The notes under the pieces: model-generated
Seen by the model: the letters and a program-made list of their open reading frames with translations, nothing else
Databases searched by the model: none
What the model was told of the DNA's origin: nothing
Assembly: GCF_002310495.1 (NCBI RefSeq)
Contig: NZ_CP023344.1
Span: forward strand, 1,240,001 to 1,304,000
DNA length: 64,000 nucleotides
DNA from: Nibricoccus aquaticus
GTDB taxonomy: Bacteria > Verrucomicrobiota > Verrucomicrobiia > Opitutales > Opitutaceae
Direction of reading: 5' to 3'
Made by a program: the position numbers and the translations under genes
Part shown: positions 1 through 14,568 of the stretch, piece after piece
Position numbering within the stretch: the stretch's first letter is position 1
Layout of the letters: every line of letters starts with the position of its first letter

Positions 1-3000
1 CCCCAGAAGTACTCGGAGTCACCTGGATCCGTGATACGGACCTTGCGGAGCATCTGGCGGATGATGATTTCGATGTGCTTGTCGTTAATGGTCACACCTT
101 GGAGGCGGTAAACTTCCTGCACCTGCGAGATGAGGAAATCGTACAGCGCCGATGGCCCGAGGATCTCGAGGATCTCGTGTGGATCGGCGGAGCCTTCGGT
201 GAGGTGCTGGCCCTTGTGGACGACGTCGCCTGGCTGCACGATGATGTGCTTGCCGGCCGGGATGAGGTGTTCCTCCTCCTGCGAAGTCTCCTCGTTTTTC
301 ACGACGAGCTTGCGCTTGCCGCGGATCGTTCCTTCGAAGGAAACGACGCCATCGATACGAGCCATCTCGGCCGCGTCTTTTGGACGGCGGGCTTCGAAGA
401 GCTCGGCGATGCGGGGGAGACCGCCCGTGATGTCCTTGGTCTTGGACGCCTGACGTGGCGTTTTCGCGAGGAGCGCGCCGGGAGCGATGATGTCGCCCTC
501 GTTGACCGAAATCTGCGCGCCGACGGGAATCGAGTAAGCAGCGAGCGGCTTGTTGGACGCGTCGCGGATTTCGACCTGAGGATTGAGATCTTCTTTATGC
601 TCGATGACGACCGTGGCGATGCGGCCCGACGATTCGTCGAGTTCGCGCTTCACGGTGACACCAGGGATCATGTCCTTGAAGACGAGCGTACCACCCTTTT
701 CAGAGAGGACGGGAACGTTGTACGGATCCCACTGCGCGAGCACGGCACCCTTTTCGATCTTCTCGCCGTCACCGATGGTGAGGAAGGAACCGACAACGAT
801 GTTGTAGCTCTCGAGTTCGCGATCTTCGGAGTCGATGATCTGGATCGAGCCAGTCTTGTTAAGAACGATGGCTGCACCGTCAGCGGTCTGCACGAGGCGG
901 AGACCCTTGTACTTCACTTTGCCGCCGGAGCGGACGCGAATTTCAGGAGTCTTGAATCCACCGGTAGCGACGCCACCAATGTGGAACGTACGCATCGTGA
1001 GCTGCGTGCCGGGTTCACCGATCGACTGAGCGGCGATGATGCCGATCGAGTCACCGGTCTTGGCGACACGGTTGGTGGCGGGATTGATGCCGTAGCTCTT
1101 CGCATCGATGCCGTGGCGGCTGGTCGATGTGAGGGGCGACATGATCTTCACGCGCTCGAGGCCGGATTCTTCGATCTTGGTGGCGATTTCCTCAGTGATG
1201 AGTTCGCCGGAACCAACGAGGAGCTCGGTCGGATTGAGCGGATTGAAGACGTCGTCGCTCACGCAACGGCCGATGATACGCTCGCGGAGACCGACGATTT
1301 CGTCGTCACCTTCAAAGATCGCTTTCTTCCAGACACCGTCGCGGGTGCCGCAATCTTCTTCGGCGATGACAACGTCCATGGCCACGTCACACAGTTTACG
1401 TGTGAGGTAACCGGCGTCAGCGGTCTTGAGCGCGGTATCGGCGAGACCCTTACGGGCGCCGTGCGTCGAGATGAAGTATTCGAGAACGGTCAGACCTTCG
1501 CGGAAGGACGACAGAATCGGGCGTTCGATGATTTCGCCGGATGGCTTGGCCATGAGGCCGCGGGTACCGCACAGCTGACGAACCTGCTGTTTGTTACCAC
1601 GGGCACCGGAGTCCATCATGATGTAGACCGGATTGATCTCAGGACGGCCGTCGTTGCCTTCGAGTTTCGCGAATACTGCCTTCGCGATCTTGTCGGTGGC
1701 ACCGGTCCAGATATCGACTACCTTATTGTAGCGCTCGCCGTCGGTGATGATGCCCTTGTTGAACTGGGCTTCGACCTCGGTGATCTTTTTGCGCGAGTCG
1801 GCAACGATGTCCTTTTTGTCCTCGGGGATGATCATGTCATCGATACCGATGGAAATACCGGCCTGCATGGCGGTCTGGAAACCGAGCTCCTTCAACTTGT
1901 CGAGGGTCTCGATCGTGATGACGTCGCCGGCAACCTTGTAGGTATTCAGAATGAGGTCACCGAGCTTGGCCTTCGGAACTGGGAAGTTCACGTAGCCGAG
2001 ACCCGCGGGCCAGATCTGGTTGAAAATTACGCGACCAACCGTCGTGCGGAGGGTCTTGCGCTCCTTGTTACCGTACACGGTATCTCGACCGTGATCGGGA
2101 TTCGGGATCTCGACCCAATCGTGAACCTTAAGCGCGCCATCGGTTTTCGCGAAGAGCACTTCCTGAAGACCACTGAGGAGCGGGATGCGCTCGCCTTTGG
2201 CGACTTTCTTACGGGGCTCAACCGTGAGGTAGTAAGCACCAAGAACGATGTCCTGCGAAGGAGTGAGGATCGGCTTGCCGGAGGACGGCGAGAAGATGTT
2301 GCTCGTCGCCATCATGAGGAGTTTGCACTCCATCACGGCTTCCAATGAAAGCGGGACGTGAACAGCCATCTGGTCACCGTCGAAGTCGGCGTTGTAAGCC
2401 GTACAGACGAGTGGGTGAACGCGGATCGCTTCCCCCTCGATGAGGACAGGCTCGAAAGCCTGGATCGATAGACGGTGAAGCGTGGGCGCGCGATTGAGTA
2501 GGACTGGGTGGCCCTTCGTGACTTCTTCAAGAATGTCCCAGACTTCTGGAGACTTCTTCTCGATCATCTTGCGGGCACCGCGGACGGTGTGCACGAAGCC
2601 GAGCTCCTTAAGACGGCGGATGATGAATGGCTCAAAGAGAACCAGCGCCATCTTCTTGGGGAGGCCACACTGGTTGAGCTTCAGCTCAGGACCGATGACG
2701 ATCACGGAACGGCCGGAATAATCGACACGCTTGCCGAGAAGATTTTGGCGGAAGCGACCCTGCTTGCCCTTGAGCATGTCCGAGAGGGACTTCAAAGGAC
2801 GGTTGCCTGCGCCAGTCACTGGACGGCCGTGGCGACCGTTGTCGAAGAGCGCGTCGACAGCTTCCTGCAGCATGCGCTTTTCGTTGTGAATGATCACATC
2901 GGGCGTCTTCAGCTGCATCAAATTTTTCAACCGGTTGTTGCGGTTGATGACGCGGCGATAGAGATCGTTGAGATCGGAGGTCGCAAAACGACCACCCTCG

Positions 3001-3800
3001 AGAGGAACCAACGGACGCAGGTCCGGTGGGATCACGGGGAGGACTTCAATGACCATCCATTCAGGACGGGACTTCGAGTGGATGAAGCCTTGGATGACCT
3101 TCAGACGCTTTGAGAGCTTCTTTTTGATCTGCTTCGATTTGGTCGCGCGCATCTGCTCCTGGAGCTCGGCGACAGTCGCTTCCATATCCATCTTGCCGAG
3201 CGCTTCGCGAACGGCTTCGGCACCCATCTTGGCGACGAAGGAATCATCACCGTACTCATCGAGCGCCTGGCGGTACTCGGTGTCGGTGAGGAGCTGCTTC
3301 ATCTCGAGCGGGGTCTTGCCCGGATCGACGACCATGAAGTTTTCGTAGTAGATCACGCGCTCAAGCGAGCGGGCGGTCATGTCGAGGAGAAGACCGAGAC
3401 GGCTCGGCATGCTCTTCAAGAACCAGATGTGAGCGACAGGAACGGCGAGTTCGATGTGGCCCATGCGCTCGCGACGGACGCGGGCGATCGTGACTTCGAC
3501 GCCGCAGCGATCGCAGACGACGTCCTTGTATTTGATGCGCTTGTACTTTCCGCACGCGCACTCGTAGTCGCGGACGGGCCCGAAGATCTTTTGGCAGAAG
3601 AGACCGCCTGGCTCGGGCTTGAAGGTACGATAGTTGATCGTCTCTGGATTTTTAACCTCACCCTTCGACCAGTTACGGATCGTTTCGGGCGAGGAGACGG
3701 TGATGGAAACGCAGTCGAACGGATTCTCGTCGAGGCCGAGAGCCGAGCGGACTTCATCGCGTGCGGGTGACGCGGCGGTTTCTGAGGGTTGGATGCTCAT
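1..3800 (-). CDS. rpoC: DNA-directed RNA polymerase subunit beta' (3' end outside window)
   Basis: Largest catalytic subunit of RNA polymerase; 1266 codons are visible and the C-terminus lies beyond base 1. The start is the ATG at 3800, 52 bp after rpoB. The N-terminal zinc site is intact (Cys81, Cys83, Cys96, Cys99), and the Mg-binding NADFDGDQ motif is at residues 470-477. In the second zinc site only the first cysteine is kept (Cys817, in a DCGT context). The positions of the other three hold Ser892, Asp899 and Ser902, so this site probably binds no zinc. The rest of the chain reads as a continuous, conserved beta' sequence. It is cotranscribed with rpoB. Identity is certain. Confidence 0.98.
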   Translation of the reverse strand, partial: MSIQPSETAASPARDEVRSALGLDENPFDCVSITVSSPETIRNWSKGEVKNPETINYRTFKPEPGGLFCQKIFGPVRDYECACGKYKRIKYKDVVCDRCGVEVTIARVRRERMGHIELAVPVAHIWFLKSMPSRLGLLLDMTARSLERVIYYENFMVVDPGKTPLEMKQLLTDTEYRQALDEYGDDSFVAKMGAEAVREALGKMDMEATVAELQEQMRATKSKQIKKKLSKRLKVIQGFIHSKSRPEWMVIEVLPVIPPDLRPLVPLEGGRFATSDLNDLYRRVINRNNRLKNLMQLKTPDVIIHNEKRMLQEAVDALFDNGRHGRPVTGAGNRPLKSLSDMLKGKQGRFRQNLLGKRVDYSGRSVIVIGPELKLNQCGLPKKMALVLFEPFIIRRLKELGFVHTVRGARKMIEKKSPEVWDILEEVTKGHPVLLNRAPTLHRLSIQAFEPVLIEGEAIRVHPLVCTAYNADFDGDQMAVHVPLSLEAVMECKLLMMATSNIFSPSSGKPILTPSQDIVLGAYYLTVEPRKKVAKGERIPLLSGLQEVLFAKTDGALKVHDWVEIPNPDHGRDTVYGNKERKTLRTTVGRVIFNQIWPAGLGYVNFPVPKAKLGDLILNTYKVAGDVITIETLDKLKELGFQTAMQAGISIGIDDMIIPEDKKDIVADSRKKITEVEAQFNKGIITDGERYNKVVDIWTGATDKIAKAVFAKLEGNDGRPEINPVYIMMDSGARGNKQQVRQLCGTRGLMAKPSGEIIERPILSSFREGLTVLEYFISTHGARKGLADTALKTADAGYLTRKLCDVAMDVVIAEEDCGTRDGVWKKAIFEGDDEIVGLRERIIGRCVSDDVFNPLNPTELLVGSGELITEEIATKIEESGLERVKIMSPLTSTSRHGIDAKSYGINPATNRVAKTGDSIGIIAAQSIGEPGTQLTMRTFHIGGVATGGFKTPEIRVRSGGKVKYKGLRLVQTADGAAIVLNKTGSIQIIDSEDRELESYNIVVGSFLTIGDGEKIEKGAVLAQWDPYNVPVLSEKGGTLVFKDMIPGVTVKRELDESSGRIATVVIEHKEDLNPQVEIRDASNKPLAAYSIPVGAQISVNEGDIIAPGALLAKTPRQASKTKDITGGLPRIAELFEARRPKDAAEMARIDGVVSFEGTIRGKRKLVVKNEETSQEEEHLIPAGKHIIVQPGDVVHKGQHLTEGSADPHEILEILGPSALYDFLISQVQEVYRLQGVTINDKHIEIIIRQMLRKVRITDPGDSEYFW

Positions 3801-3852
3801 TTAATTTTCCCTGTATACTATGTCGTTAAAAGATGCGGAGGTGCAGGCAGGC

Positions 3853-7650
<3,798 letters not shown>

Positions 7651-7777
7651 GTGTTTTCCCGGTTGGATGAATGAAGAAATGCGGAGCACCCGGTGCGGAG
7701 GGGGCTAAAAAAATCAGCCGCGAGGTGACGCGTGGGCGGCGTCAGCAGCGGCGGGCTGCGCTAACAAAGAACAAAAT

Positions 7778-7822
7778 GGAAAAAAGGCAAAGGACAGGCC
7801 GCGCGTAGGCACGGCCTGTCCT
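7778..7822 (-). terminator. Stem-loop with T-rich tail between rplL and rpoB (attenuator)
   Basis: An 11-bp perfect stem (arms 7791-7801 and 7812-7822, 10-nt loop) is followed on the minus strand by a T-rich run (complement of 7778-7790, interrupted by GCC). It lies just after the rplL stop and 128 bp before rpoB. In many bacteria an attenuator at this place lowers rpoBC transcription relative to the L7/L12 genes; here that is inferred from structure and position. Confidence 0.7.
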
Positions 7823-7861
7823 GAGAAAGAGGGACGATTTGCGATGTTGAACGCCAAGTAA

Positions 7862-8245
7862 TTACTTGAGTTCGACCTTCGCGCCGGCGGCCTCGAGCTT
7901 CTTCTTGATGTCTTCGGCTTCGGCCTTGGGGGCGTTTTCCTTGACGGGCTTTGGAGCGCCTTCGACGAGATCTTTGGCTTCCTTGAGGCCCAAGCCAGTA
8001 ATGGCGCGGACTTCTTTGATGACGCCGATCTTGTTGGCGCCGGCATCTTTGAGGATGACGGTGAACTCGGTCTGGGCTTCGGCGGCCGGAGCGGCAGCGC
8101 CTGCACCAGCGGCTGGGCCAGCGGCGACGGCAGCAGCGGCGGAAACGCCCCACTTGCCTTCGAGGTCTTTAACGAGGGCAGCGAGTTCGAGAATGGGCTG
8201 TGCGGACAACCATTCGATGACTTGGTCTTTGGTGATATTGCTCAT
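7862..8245 (-). CDS. rplL: 50S ribosomal protein L7/L12
   Basis: Stalk protein that recruits translation GTPases to the ribosome; 127 residues, the usual length. The ATG at 8245 is chosen because an AGGAG ribosome-binding site lies 7 nt upstream and the product then begins [14 protein letters not shown]. An upstream in-frame extension of 32 residues is not part of the family. An N-terminal dimerisation part, an Ala/Gly-rich hinge (about residues 35-50) and the C-terminal factor-binding domain ([22 protein letters not shown] onward) are all recognisable. It follows rplJ by 141 bp, and the L10-(L12)n stalk complex pairs the two products. Confidence 0.97.
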   Translation of the reverse strand: MSNITKDQVIEWLSAQPILELAALVKDLEGKWGVSAAAAVAAGPAAGAGAAAPAAEAQTEFTVILKDAGANKIGVIKEVRAITGLGLKEAKDLVEGAPKPVKENAPKAEAEDIKKKLEAAGAKVELK

Positions 8246-8386
8246 AAGTAATCTCCTGAGGTTGCTAGCGGTTTCGAAGAGTGAAACGCGTTTAAGAGAC
8301 GTATCTCCTAGCGGGCCTCGCTTGATGTTAAATCCGGCCATGGGGTTTAAGCCGCGGCAGGAAAAATGTTAAAGTGTGCGGTGGGT

Positions 8387-8908
8387 TTAAGCGGACGGAG
8401 CAGCAGGCTGCTCAGCAGCGGGCGCGTCAGGGGACTCTTTTTTGACCTTGGCGTCGAGGACGCGAACGAAGGCGGCACCGGTCTGTGTAAACAGGCCGAG
8501 CAACTGCGAACGCAGTGCTTCGAAGGATGGAAGGTCCGCGATCTTCGCGAGGTCGGAAGCAGTGACGATCTTCTTATCGAGAACGCCAACTTTGACTTCC
8601 AGTTTCTTCTTATCTTCAAAGAACTTCTTGAGTACCTTGGCGACACCAGCGGGGTTTTTTCCGCCGACAACGACTGCGGTTGGACCGGCCAAAGCGCCTT
8701 CGAACTCAGGGAGTCCGAGTGTCTTGGCGGCGACGCGCAGGGAACTGTTTTTCACGACGTGGAACTCAGCGCTCTCAGTCGCGAGGCGGTTGCGCAGTTC
8801 GGAAACATCCGCGACGGAAACCTGCGAGAAATTCGCAAGGATGACATAGTCGGACTTCTTGAGGTGAGTCTCGACCTCAGCGATCAGGTAATTTTTTTCA
8901 GCTCTCAT
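8387..8908 (-). CDS. rplJ: 50S ribosomal protein L10
   Basis: Base of the ribosomal stalk; anchors L7/L12 dimers to 23S rRNA. It has 173 residues with an N-terminal MRAEKNYLIAEVETHLKKSD segment and the conserved VVKNSSLRVAAK region. The C-terminus ends in an Ala/Pro-rich tail of about 15 residues. The gene begins only 12 bp after rplA, so there is no room for a separate L10 leader. Autoregulation, if present, must use another site in the transcript. Confidence 0.96.
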   Translation of the reverse strand: MRAEKNYLIAEVETHLKKSDYVILANFSQVSVADVSELRNRLATESAEFHVVKNSSLRVAAKTLGLPEFEGALAGPTAVVVGGKNPAGVAKVLKKFFEDKKKLEVKVGVLDKKIVTASDLAKIADLPSFEALRSQLLGLFTQTGAAFVRVLDAKVKKESPDAPAAEQPAAPSA

Positions 8909-8920
8909 GGGTCGGGCTCC

Positions 8921-9616
8921 TTAGAATTTGTTGTATTCGGTCGAAGCGAGGCGGACGCCTGGGCTTTGGCTCGAAGAGATGACGACAGTCTTGATGTACT
9001 GGCCTTTGAAAGAGGCCGGCTTGGCCTTGCCGATAGCTTCGATAACAGCAGCGGCGTTTTCGACGATCTGAGCAGGCGTGAAAGAACGCTTGCCGACGCC
9101 GACACCAATGTTGGCGGCCTTGTCCATCTTGAACTCAACGCGGCCGGCTTTGACGGCTTTGATGCCAGCAGCGATGTCGTCGGTGACGGTACCGGACTTC
9201 GGGTTGGGCATGAGGCCTTTCGGACCGAGGACGCGGGCGAGCGTACGGACTTGCTTCATGGCTTCGGTCGTCGCGATGGCGACGTCGAACTCGAGCCAGC
9301 CTTCGGTGATCTTGGCCATCAGTTCTTGGAGCCCGGCGACGTCAGCACCGGCGTCGAGCGCGGCCTGGGCGTTATCGGTGAAGACGATGACGCGAACTTT
9401 TTTGCCCGAGCCATTTGGGAGCGGCGTGGTGCCACGGACCATCTGGTCGCCTTGGGCGGGATCGACGCCAAGGCGGAAAGAGAGTTCGACGGTTTCGTCG
9501 AACTTGGCCTTCGGGAATTTAGATAGGACTTCGATGGCGTCTTTAAGGCCGTAGTCCTTGGTGAGATCAGCGGCCTGAACGGCGCTGCGGTAGCGTTTGC
9601 TTGGTTTAGCGGGCAT
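8921..9616 (-). CDS. rplA: 50S ribosomal protein L1
   Basis: Forms the mobile L1 arm at the E site and often represses its own L11-L1 mRNA. It has 231 residues, close to the family length of about 230. The RNA-binding and hinge segments (VGTIT-type TVTDDIAAGIKAVKAGRVEFK and VLGPKGLMPNPKSGTV) are clear. It follows rplK by 68 bp in the usual order rplK-rplA-rplJ-rplL. Confidence 0.97.
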   Translation of the reverse strand: MPAKPSKRYRSAVQAADLTKDYGLKDAIEVLSKFPKAKFDETVELSFRLGVDPAQGDQMVRGTTPLPNGSGKKVRVIVFTDNAQAALDAGADVAGLQELMAKITEGWLEFDVAIATTEAMKQVRTLARVLGPKGLMPNPKSGTVTDDIAAGIKAVKAGRVEFKMDKAANIGVGVGKRSFTPAQIVENAAAVIEAIGKAKPASFKGQYIKTVVISSSQSPGVRLASTEYNKF

Positions 9617-9684
9617 TGATGACTCCGTGCGGTGCGAACGTCTCGAGTGAGACTCCCGCGTTGAGTTGGGTTGTGACGGGAAAA

Positions 9685-10110
9685 TTAGTCGATGACTTCG
9701 ATGCCCATGTTACGGGCGGTGCCGGCGATAACCTTGATGCCAGCGGCTTCGTCTTTGGCGTTCATGTCGGCCTTCTTGATCTTCCAGATTTCAGCGAGCT
9801 GCTTTTTGGTGACCTTGCCGACCTTGTCCTGATTCGGCTTGGCCGAACCGCTGGCGATGTTCGCGGCCTTTTTGAGGAGGACCGATGCGGGCGGGGACTT
9901 GAGGATGAACGTGAAGCTCTTGTCAGAGAAAACCGTGATGACGACCGGCAGGATCATGCCGTTCTGGTCTTTGGTTTTGGCGTTAAATTCTTTGCAGAAC
10001 GCCATGATGTTGACGCCTTGCGCACCGAGTGCGGGACCGACTGGAGGCGCTGGATTAGCAGCACCGGCAGGGAGTTGAAGGCGGATATAACCTTGGATCT
10101 TCTTAGCCAT
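9685..10110 (-). CDS. rplK: 50S ribosomal protein L11
   Basis: Binds the GTPase-associated centre of 23S rRNA together with the L10/L12 stalk; 141 residues, exactly the family size. The N-terminal proline-rich segment ([21 protein letters not shown]) and the C-terminal rRNA-binding domain (DLNA-type region ending IEVID) are intact. The start is the ATG at 10110. The gene sits between nusG and rplA, as in most bacteria. Confidence 0.97.
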   Translation of the reverse strand: MAKKIQGYIRLQLPAGAANPAPPVGPALGAQGVNIMAFCKEFNAKTKDQNGMILPVVITVFSDKSFTFILKSPPASVLLKKAANIASGSAKPNQDKVGKVTKKQLAEIWKIKKADMNAKDEAAGIKVIAGTARNMGIEVID

Positions 10111-10187
10111 GATGAATGAAAAGGCGGGTGATTAGTGACGTGTGTATACGGTGAGTGAACGTCGGCGGTTGCAAAGAGGGCGTCGCT

Positions 10188-10766
10188 TTATTCGGTAAGG
10201 CGTTGCACCTGCCAGTATTCGAGCTCGACCGGGGTGAACCGGCCGAAAATGGAGACCGAAATCTTGAGTTTGCCGCGCGCAGGATCGATCTCGTCGATGC
10301 GGCCTGTGAGGTTGGCAAAAGCACCGTCGGTGATTTTGACCTCTTCTCCGATTTCGTAGGAAACTTTCGGCACTTCTTTGCCGGATGCCGCTTCAACGCG
10401 GGACTTAATTTCGTCGATCTCAGCCTGACGAAGAGCAGCGGGGCGTTCGCCACCGACAAATCCGATCACGCCGGCGACTTCTTTCACGAAGTACCACGGT
10501 TTGTTGATCAGTTTGTTGTCCTCACCGTAGAGGCGCATCTGGATGAAAACGTAGCCCGGATAAAGCTTCCGAGTTTTGGTGGATTTCTTGCCGGCTTTAA
10601 CTTCAGAGACTACCTCGGTCGGGAGGAGAACTTCGAAGATCGAGTCGTCGAGCTCTTCCTGCTTTTTGAATTTCTCGATGTAGAGCTTCACCTTGCCCTC
10701 CTGACCGGAGAGGGTGTGCAGAGCGAACCATTGGGTGCCAGCAGGCGTGGTGACTTGGACGGACAT
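10188..10766 (-). CDS. nusG: Transcription termination/antitermination factor NusG
   Basis: Elongation factor that binds the RNA polymerase clamp and couples it to S10 or Rho. It has 192 residues. The NGN domain runs from about residue 12 to 115 (TQWFALHTLSGQEGKVK, then KLYPGYVFIQMRL). The KOW domain follows at about 140-190 (GEEVKITDGAFANLTG). It begins 10 bp after secE, the near-universal secE-nusG pair, and is followed by rplK after 77 bp. Confidence 0.97.
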   Translation of the reverse strand: MSVQVTTPAGTQWFALHTLSGQEGKVKLYIEKFKKQEELDDSIFEVLLPTEVVSEVKAGKKSTKTRKLYPGYVFIQMRLYGEDNKLINKPWYFVKEVAGVIGFVGGERPAALRQAEIDEIKSRVEAASGKEVPKVSYEIGEEVKITDGAFANLTGRIDEIDPARGKLKISVSIFGRFTPVELEYWQVQRLTE

Positions 10767-10776
10767 GAAGGATCAG

Positions 10777-10980
10777 TTAGCTAACCAAAGAGGTAAAGAG
10801 GTCAACGACTTGATAGAGGGCAAAGTCGCTGATGCTTGTGAAAAGGCCTAGGATGACCGCCGCCACGATGACGACGATGGTCGAATCACGCAGCTCCGTG
10901 CGAGTGGGCCAGGTGGCTTTCTTCAATTCGTCGATCATCTCGACGGTGAAGATGCGGATGCTGCGGAACGGGTTTTTCAT
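10777..10980 (-). CDS. secE: Preprotein translocase subunit SecE
   Basis: Small clamp subunit of the SecYEG channel. The product has 67 residues from the ATG at 10980. The longer reading starting at 11025 would run into the tRNA-Trp gene and is rejected. An amphipathic segment (MIDELKKATWPTRTELRDST, conserved KKxxWPTRxE core) precedes a single membrane helix at about residues 37-60, the short one-helix form common outside gamma-proteobacteria. It lies directly between tRNA-Trp and nusG. Confidence 0.95.
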   Translation of the reverse strand: MKNPFRSIRIFTVEMIDELKKATWPTRTELRDSTIVVIVAAVILGLFTSISDFALYQVVDLFTSLVS

Positions 10981-10991
10981 TTGTGGAAATT

Positions 10992-11067
10992 TGGCAGGCG
11001 CGGAGGGAATCGAACCCCCAACCAACGGTTTTGGAGACCGCTACTCTACCAATTGAGCTACACGCCT
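10992..11067 (-). tRNA. tRNA-Trp (anticodon CCA)
   Basis: The cloverleaf folds fully: 7-bp acceptor AGGCGTG/CGCGCCT, D arm GCTC/GAGT, anticodon arm GCGGT/ACCGT with loop CTCCAAA giving anticodon CCA, T arm GGGGG/CCCTC with loop TTCGATT. The discriminator is G and the 3' CCA is encoded (10992-10994). It lies between tuf and secE on the same strand and is probably cotranscribed with them. Confidence 0.97.
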
Positions 11068-11094
11068 GTGATTTTTTGTCTTTTAGACGACGCA

Positions 11095-11120
11095 GCCGAG
11101 GCCCCGGTAGAGGCCTCGGC
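11095..11120 (-). other. Stem-loop after tuf
   Basis: A 9-bp perfect stem (11095-11103 with 11112-11120, 8-nt loop) lies about 30 bp after the tuf stop and 27 bp before tRNA-Trp. It has no T-run next to it. It is more likely a processing or 3'-end stabilising structure than an intrinsic terminator, since tRNA-Trp and secE follow on the same strand. Confidence 0.5.
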
Positions 11121-11149
11121 AAGTCGGATTAAACAAAGTCTGGAGAACC

Positions 11150-12340
<1,191 letters not shown>

Positions 12341-12388
12341 GGGAGTTTGAGACGTTGTGGAGTTAGATGAGAATTGACCTCTGATTTT

Positions 12389-12410
12389 ACGTCGGAGAAG
12401 TCACCGACGT
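12389..12410 (-). other. Stem-loop between tRNA-Thr and tuf
   Basis: A 7-bp perfect stem (12389-12395 with 12404-12410, 8-nt loop) lies 6 bp downstream of the encoded CCA of tRNA-Thr. The position suggests a tRNA 3' processing structure or part of the tuf leader. There is no T-run, so it is not an intrinsic terminator. Confidence 0.4.
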
Positions 12411-12415
12411 TGACC

Positions 12416-12491
12416 TGGAGCCCAGAACCGGAGTCGAACCGGCGACCTCGTCCTTACCAAGAACGTGCTCTACCAACTGAGCTATCTGGGC
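12416..12491 (-). tRNA. tRNA-Thr (anticodon GGT)
   Basis: Acceptor GCCCAGA/TCTGGGC, D arm GCTC/GAGC, anticodon stem CGTTC/GGACG with loop TTGGTAA giving anticodon GGT, T arm GCCGG/CCGGT with loop TTCGACT. The discriminator is T and the 3' CCA is encoded (12416-12418). It is the first gene of the tRNA-Thr / tuf / tRNA-Trp / secE string. Confidence 0.97.
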
Positions 12492-12599
12492 AGACCAAGG
12501 AAATGGGTCAAAAAACGTGAAAAAGAGCGGAGAACGTGGGCGTCGGGTTTTTCTCCGTCAACAGCAAATTAGATCTTTTCCTGAAATACTGCTGCCGAC

Positions 12600-13352
12600 T
12601 TAGGGACCAACACGAAGCGCATAGAAACCGGGAGGGAGACGCTCTCCGAGGCGAAACTCTTTAGCGAGATAACTTCTTAAAAAAAAAGTGTCGATTGCTT
12701 CCACGCCAGATCCACGCGAAAGCACTGGCAGGCCGATAAGCCCTGTAGCATCGACCGCCGCGAGCAGCTCGAGCGGCCTCCAATCGGCTGATGCCAGCTG
12801 AGCGGGAGCATCGAGCATTTTCAGTGGAGCCGTAAATACAACGCGACCGGATTTAATCTGCACGATTTCGACCACCGCCAACCGCTCAGGAAGCGGAAGC
12901 GCATCGCTTTCATAACGTCCCAAGACTTCGTAAGGATTTTTCACACGATCATACGCAAGCACGTCCACCGGTTGAGCTGGGCTCGCCACTGGTTCGGGGA
13001 AACTTATCTGCGCCTCCGCAAGCGTATATGTGTATTTGGAGGAAACCGGCTGAAACGAAGCGCCGGGCTCGCGACGGATAAGCGCCGGCAGCCGGAGCTG
13101 GCTCGCATTAAACTGGGTCGGCAGGAAAAGCGGATCAGGGTCGAGCAAGGACTGCTCATGGAGCAGTGCGCTAGCAACCGTACCGCTGGGCGATGCGATG
13201 CCGATGCCGCCCGTGCGCGGTGTCACCGGTTTCGAGTTTGCTGCTGGAGTCGGCAAGCTGACAAAGCGAACTGCCAGCACCAAAACGGCGACGCATACGA
13301 TCGCTATCAACGCAGCCAGTCCCAGCCAGCGGCCTTCGATGGGGATTTTCAT
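12600..13352 (-). CDS. Unrecognised membrane-anchored protein of the ExbB/ExbD operon
   Basis: This 250-residue protein matches no family I know. The start is the ATG at 13352, which overlaps the exbD stop by one base (TGATG), so translation is probably coupled. One membrane helix near the N-terminus (about residues 10-31) is followed by a Pro/Thr/Ser-rich stretch and a soluble, presumably periplasmic part. The topology is that of a TonB- or TolA-like transducer, but I do not see the Pro-Glu/Pro-Lys repeats or the C-terminal YP-type motif of TonB. Position makes it the third component after ExbB and ExbD; function beyond that is unknown. Confidence 0.8.
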   Translation of the reverse strand: MKIPIEGRWLGLAALIAIVCVAVLVLAVRFVSLPTPAANSKPVTPRTGGIGIASPSGTVASALLHEQSLLDPDPLFLPTQFNASQLRLPALIRREPGASFQPVSSKYTYTLAEAQISFPEPVASPAQPVDVLAYDRVKNPYEVLGRYESDALPLPERLAVVEIVQIKSGRVVFTAPLKMLDAPAQLASADWRPLELLAAVDATGLIGLPVLSRGSGVEAIDTFFLRSYLAKEFRLGERLPPGFYALRVGP

Positions 13353-13804
13353 CACTGCCCTGCCCCGGCTTTAATTGTGGCAACCCCGATATATGGATAC
13401 AGCCCCGCTTCCTTCGCGGCCACCGAGATCCTGGCGACGTCGTCGAAAGGCACAGCCTTGTCAGGATAGATGATCAGATACGCTCCCGGGGAACGTTTTG
13501 CCCGGTCAGACAGCCACACACGCAGCTGTTCATCATTCACGAGTCCGTTAGGATCGACGAAGATCTGGCCGTTCGCCTTCACGCTTACCGCGAATTTAGC
13601 CGCCACAAGACCCGATGTCTCCTCTGGCACCGTGGAGAGCCGCAGGTCTTCACCATCCACCGCCAGCGCGGGTGATAAAACAAAGCGGGAACCGAACAAA
13701 ATAAAGAACAACGCAATCAACCCAAAGTTCACGAAGAACACCCAGTCGAAGCTGCGCGGCTGGCGACGGAGGGCAGAAGCAAGATCGAGCGGGCGTGCGA
13801 TCAT
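13352..13804 (-). CDS. ExbD/TolR-family biopolymer transport protein
   Basis: A 150-residue protein with one N-terminal membrane helix (about residues 21-43) and a periplasmic domain ending in the AKEAGLYPYIGVATI segment typical of ExbD/TolR. Family members use the proton motive force with ExbB/TolQ to energise an outer-membrane or envelope process. The usual membrane Asp is not obvious in the first helix (FDWVFFVNFGLIALFFILFG has its Asp at the edge). It overlaps the upstream exbB-like gene by 4 bp (ATGA). Confidence 0.88.
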   Translation of the reverse strand: MIARPLDLASALRRQPRSFDWVFFVNFGLIALFFILFGSRFVLSPALAVDGEDLRLSTVPEETSGLVAAKFAVSVKANGQIFVDPNGLVNDEQLRVWLSDRAKRSPGAYLIIYPDKAVPFDDVARISVAAKEAGLYPYIGVATIKAGAGQ

Positions 13805-14517
13805 GACGTTTTCACTTGAGGGACAACCGCCACAGGGCCTACCGGAAGCGCGGGAGCGGCGGGCTTTGGCTGAGGTGCCACCCCTTCGCCACCACCTTGG
13901 TAGTCAGACAGCAAATACTGCATGATTTCGTTGCCCGCCCATTCGACATCCCGCACCAGCGAACGGACGCGGCCGGTGAGAAAATGCCACGCAAGCTGCG
14001 AGGGGATCGCGATCATAAGGCTGCCTGCCGTGCCGATCAACGCCTGCCACATGCCGGAAGCGAGTGCGTTGGCCGTGGCATACTGGCCACCCTGCATGAA
14101 GGCATGAAACGTCGTGATCATGCCTAGCAACGTCGCCAGCAGGCCCACCAGCGGGGCGATCTGCGCCACAGCCGCGATGGAGCCGAGGCGGCGTTCAAGC
14201 GCCGGGATCTCGACCACAGCTGCTTCCTGCACAGCGAAGCGCATTTTTTCCGCATCCTTGTCGGCATTGAGGAGCGCGGCTTTCACAACGGCGGCGACCG
14301 GGCCCGGGGTTTCTTCGCAGAGCGTGAGCGCCTCGACGAGACGGCGGCGTTCGAGCGTGTTCTTAATGCCGTCGAGAAAAGGCTTGGACCGGATTTGGCC
14401 GCGATGGAGGTAGAGGGTGCGCTCGATGAAAAGCACGATCACCACCGCCGCCATAAGCACCAGCACGACCAGCATCGGGCCGCCTTGGGTGAAAAGACTG
14501 AAATCGAAACCGGACAT
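13801..14517 (-). CDS. MotA/TolQ/ExbB proton channel family protein
   Basis: Proton-channel partner of the ExbD-like protein, 238 residues. A first membrane helix is at about 14-32. Two further helices enclose the conserved ExbB core (IAPLVGLLATLLGMITTFHAF, about 128-148, and ALIGTAGSLMIAIPSQLAWHF after it). The C-terminal 30 residues are Pro/Ala-rich. It follows the TPR gene by 51 bp and overlaps exbD by 4 bp, so the four genes are an operon in the order TPR, exbB, exbD, unknown. Confidence 0.92.
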   Translation of the reverse strand: MSGFDFSLFTQGGPMLVVLVLMAAVVIVLFIERTLYLHRGQIRSKPFLDGIKNTLERRRLVEALTLCEETPGPVAAVVKAALLNADKDAEKMRFAVQEAAVVEIPALERRLGSIAAVAQIAPLVGLLATLLGMITTFHAFMQGGQYATANALASGMWQALIGTAGSLMIAIPSQLAWHFLTGRVRSLVRDVEWAGNEIMQYLLSDYQGGGEGVAPQPKPAAPALPVGPVAVVPQVKTS

Positions 14518-14568
14518 TGGGTTGGGCGACGTTAGACTGTTTTCGTATCGGGGCGTAAATGCCTAAAA

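Noticed and set aside
75-2348. Long plus-strand reading frame of 757 codons opposite rpoC
   Set aside because: It is the antisense of a certain gene in GC-rich DNA with strong codon bias; the translation shows no family and mirrors rpoC composition.
12500-12561. Candidate -35 box TTGACG (12556-12561) for tRNA-Thr/tuf
   Set aside because: No acceptable -10 hexamer is found at 16-18 bp, so a promoter cannot be supported.
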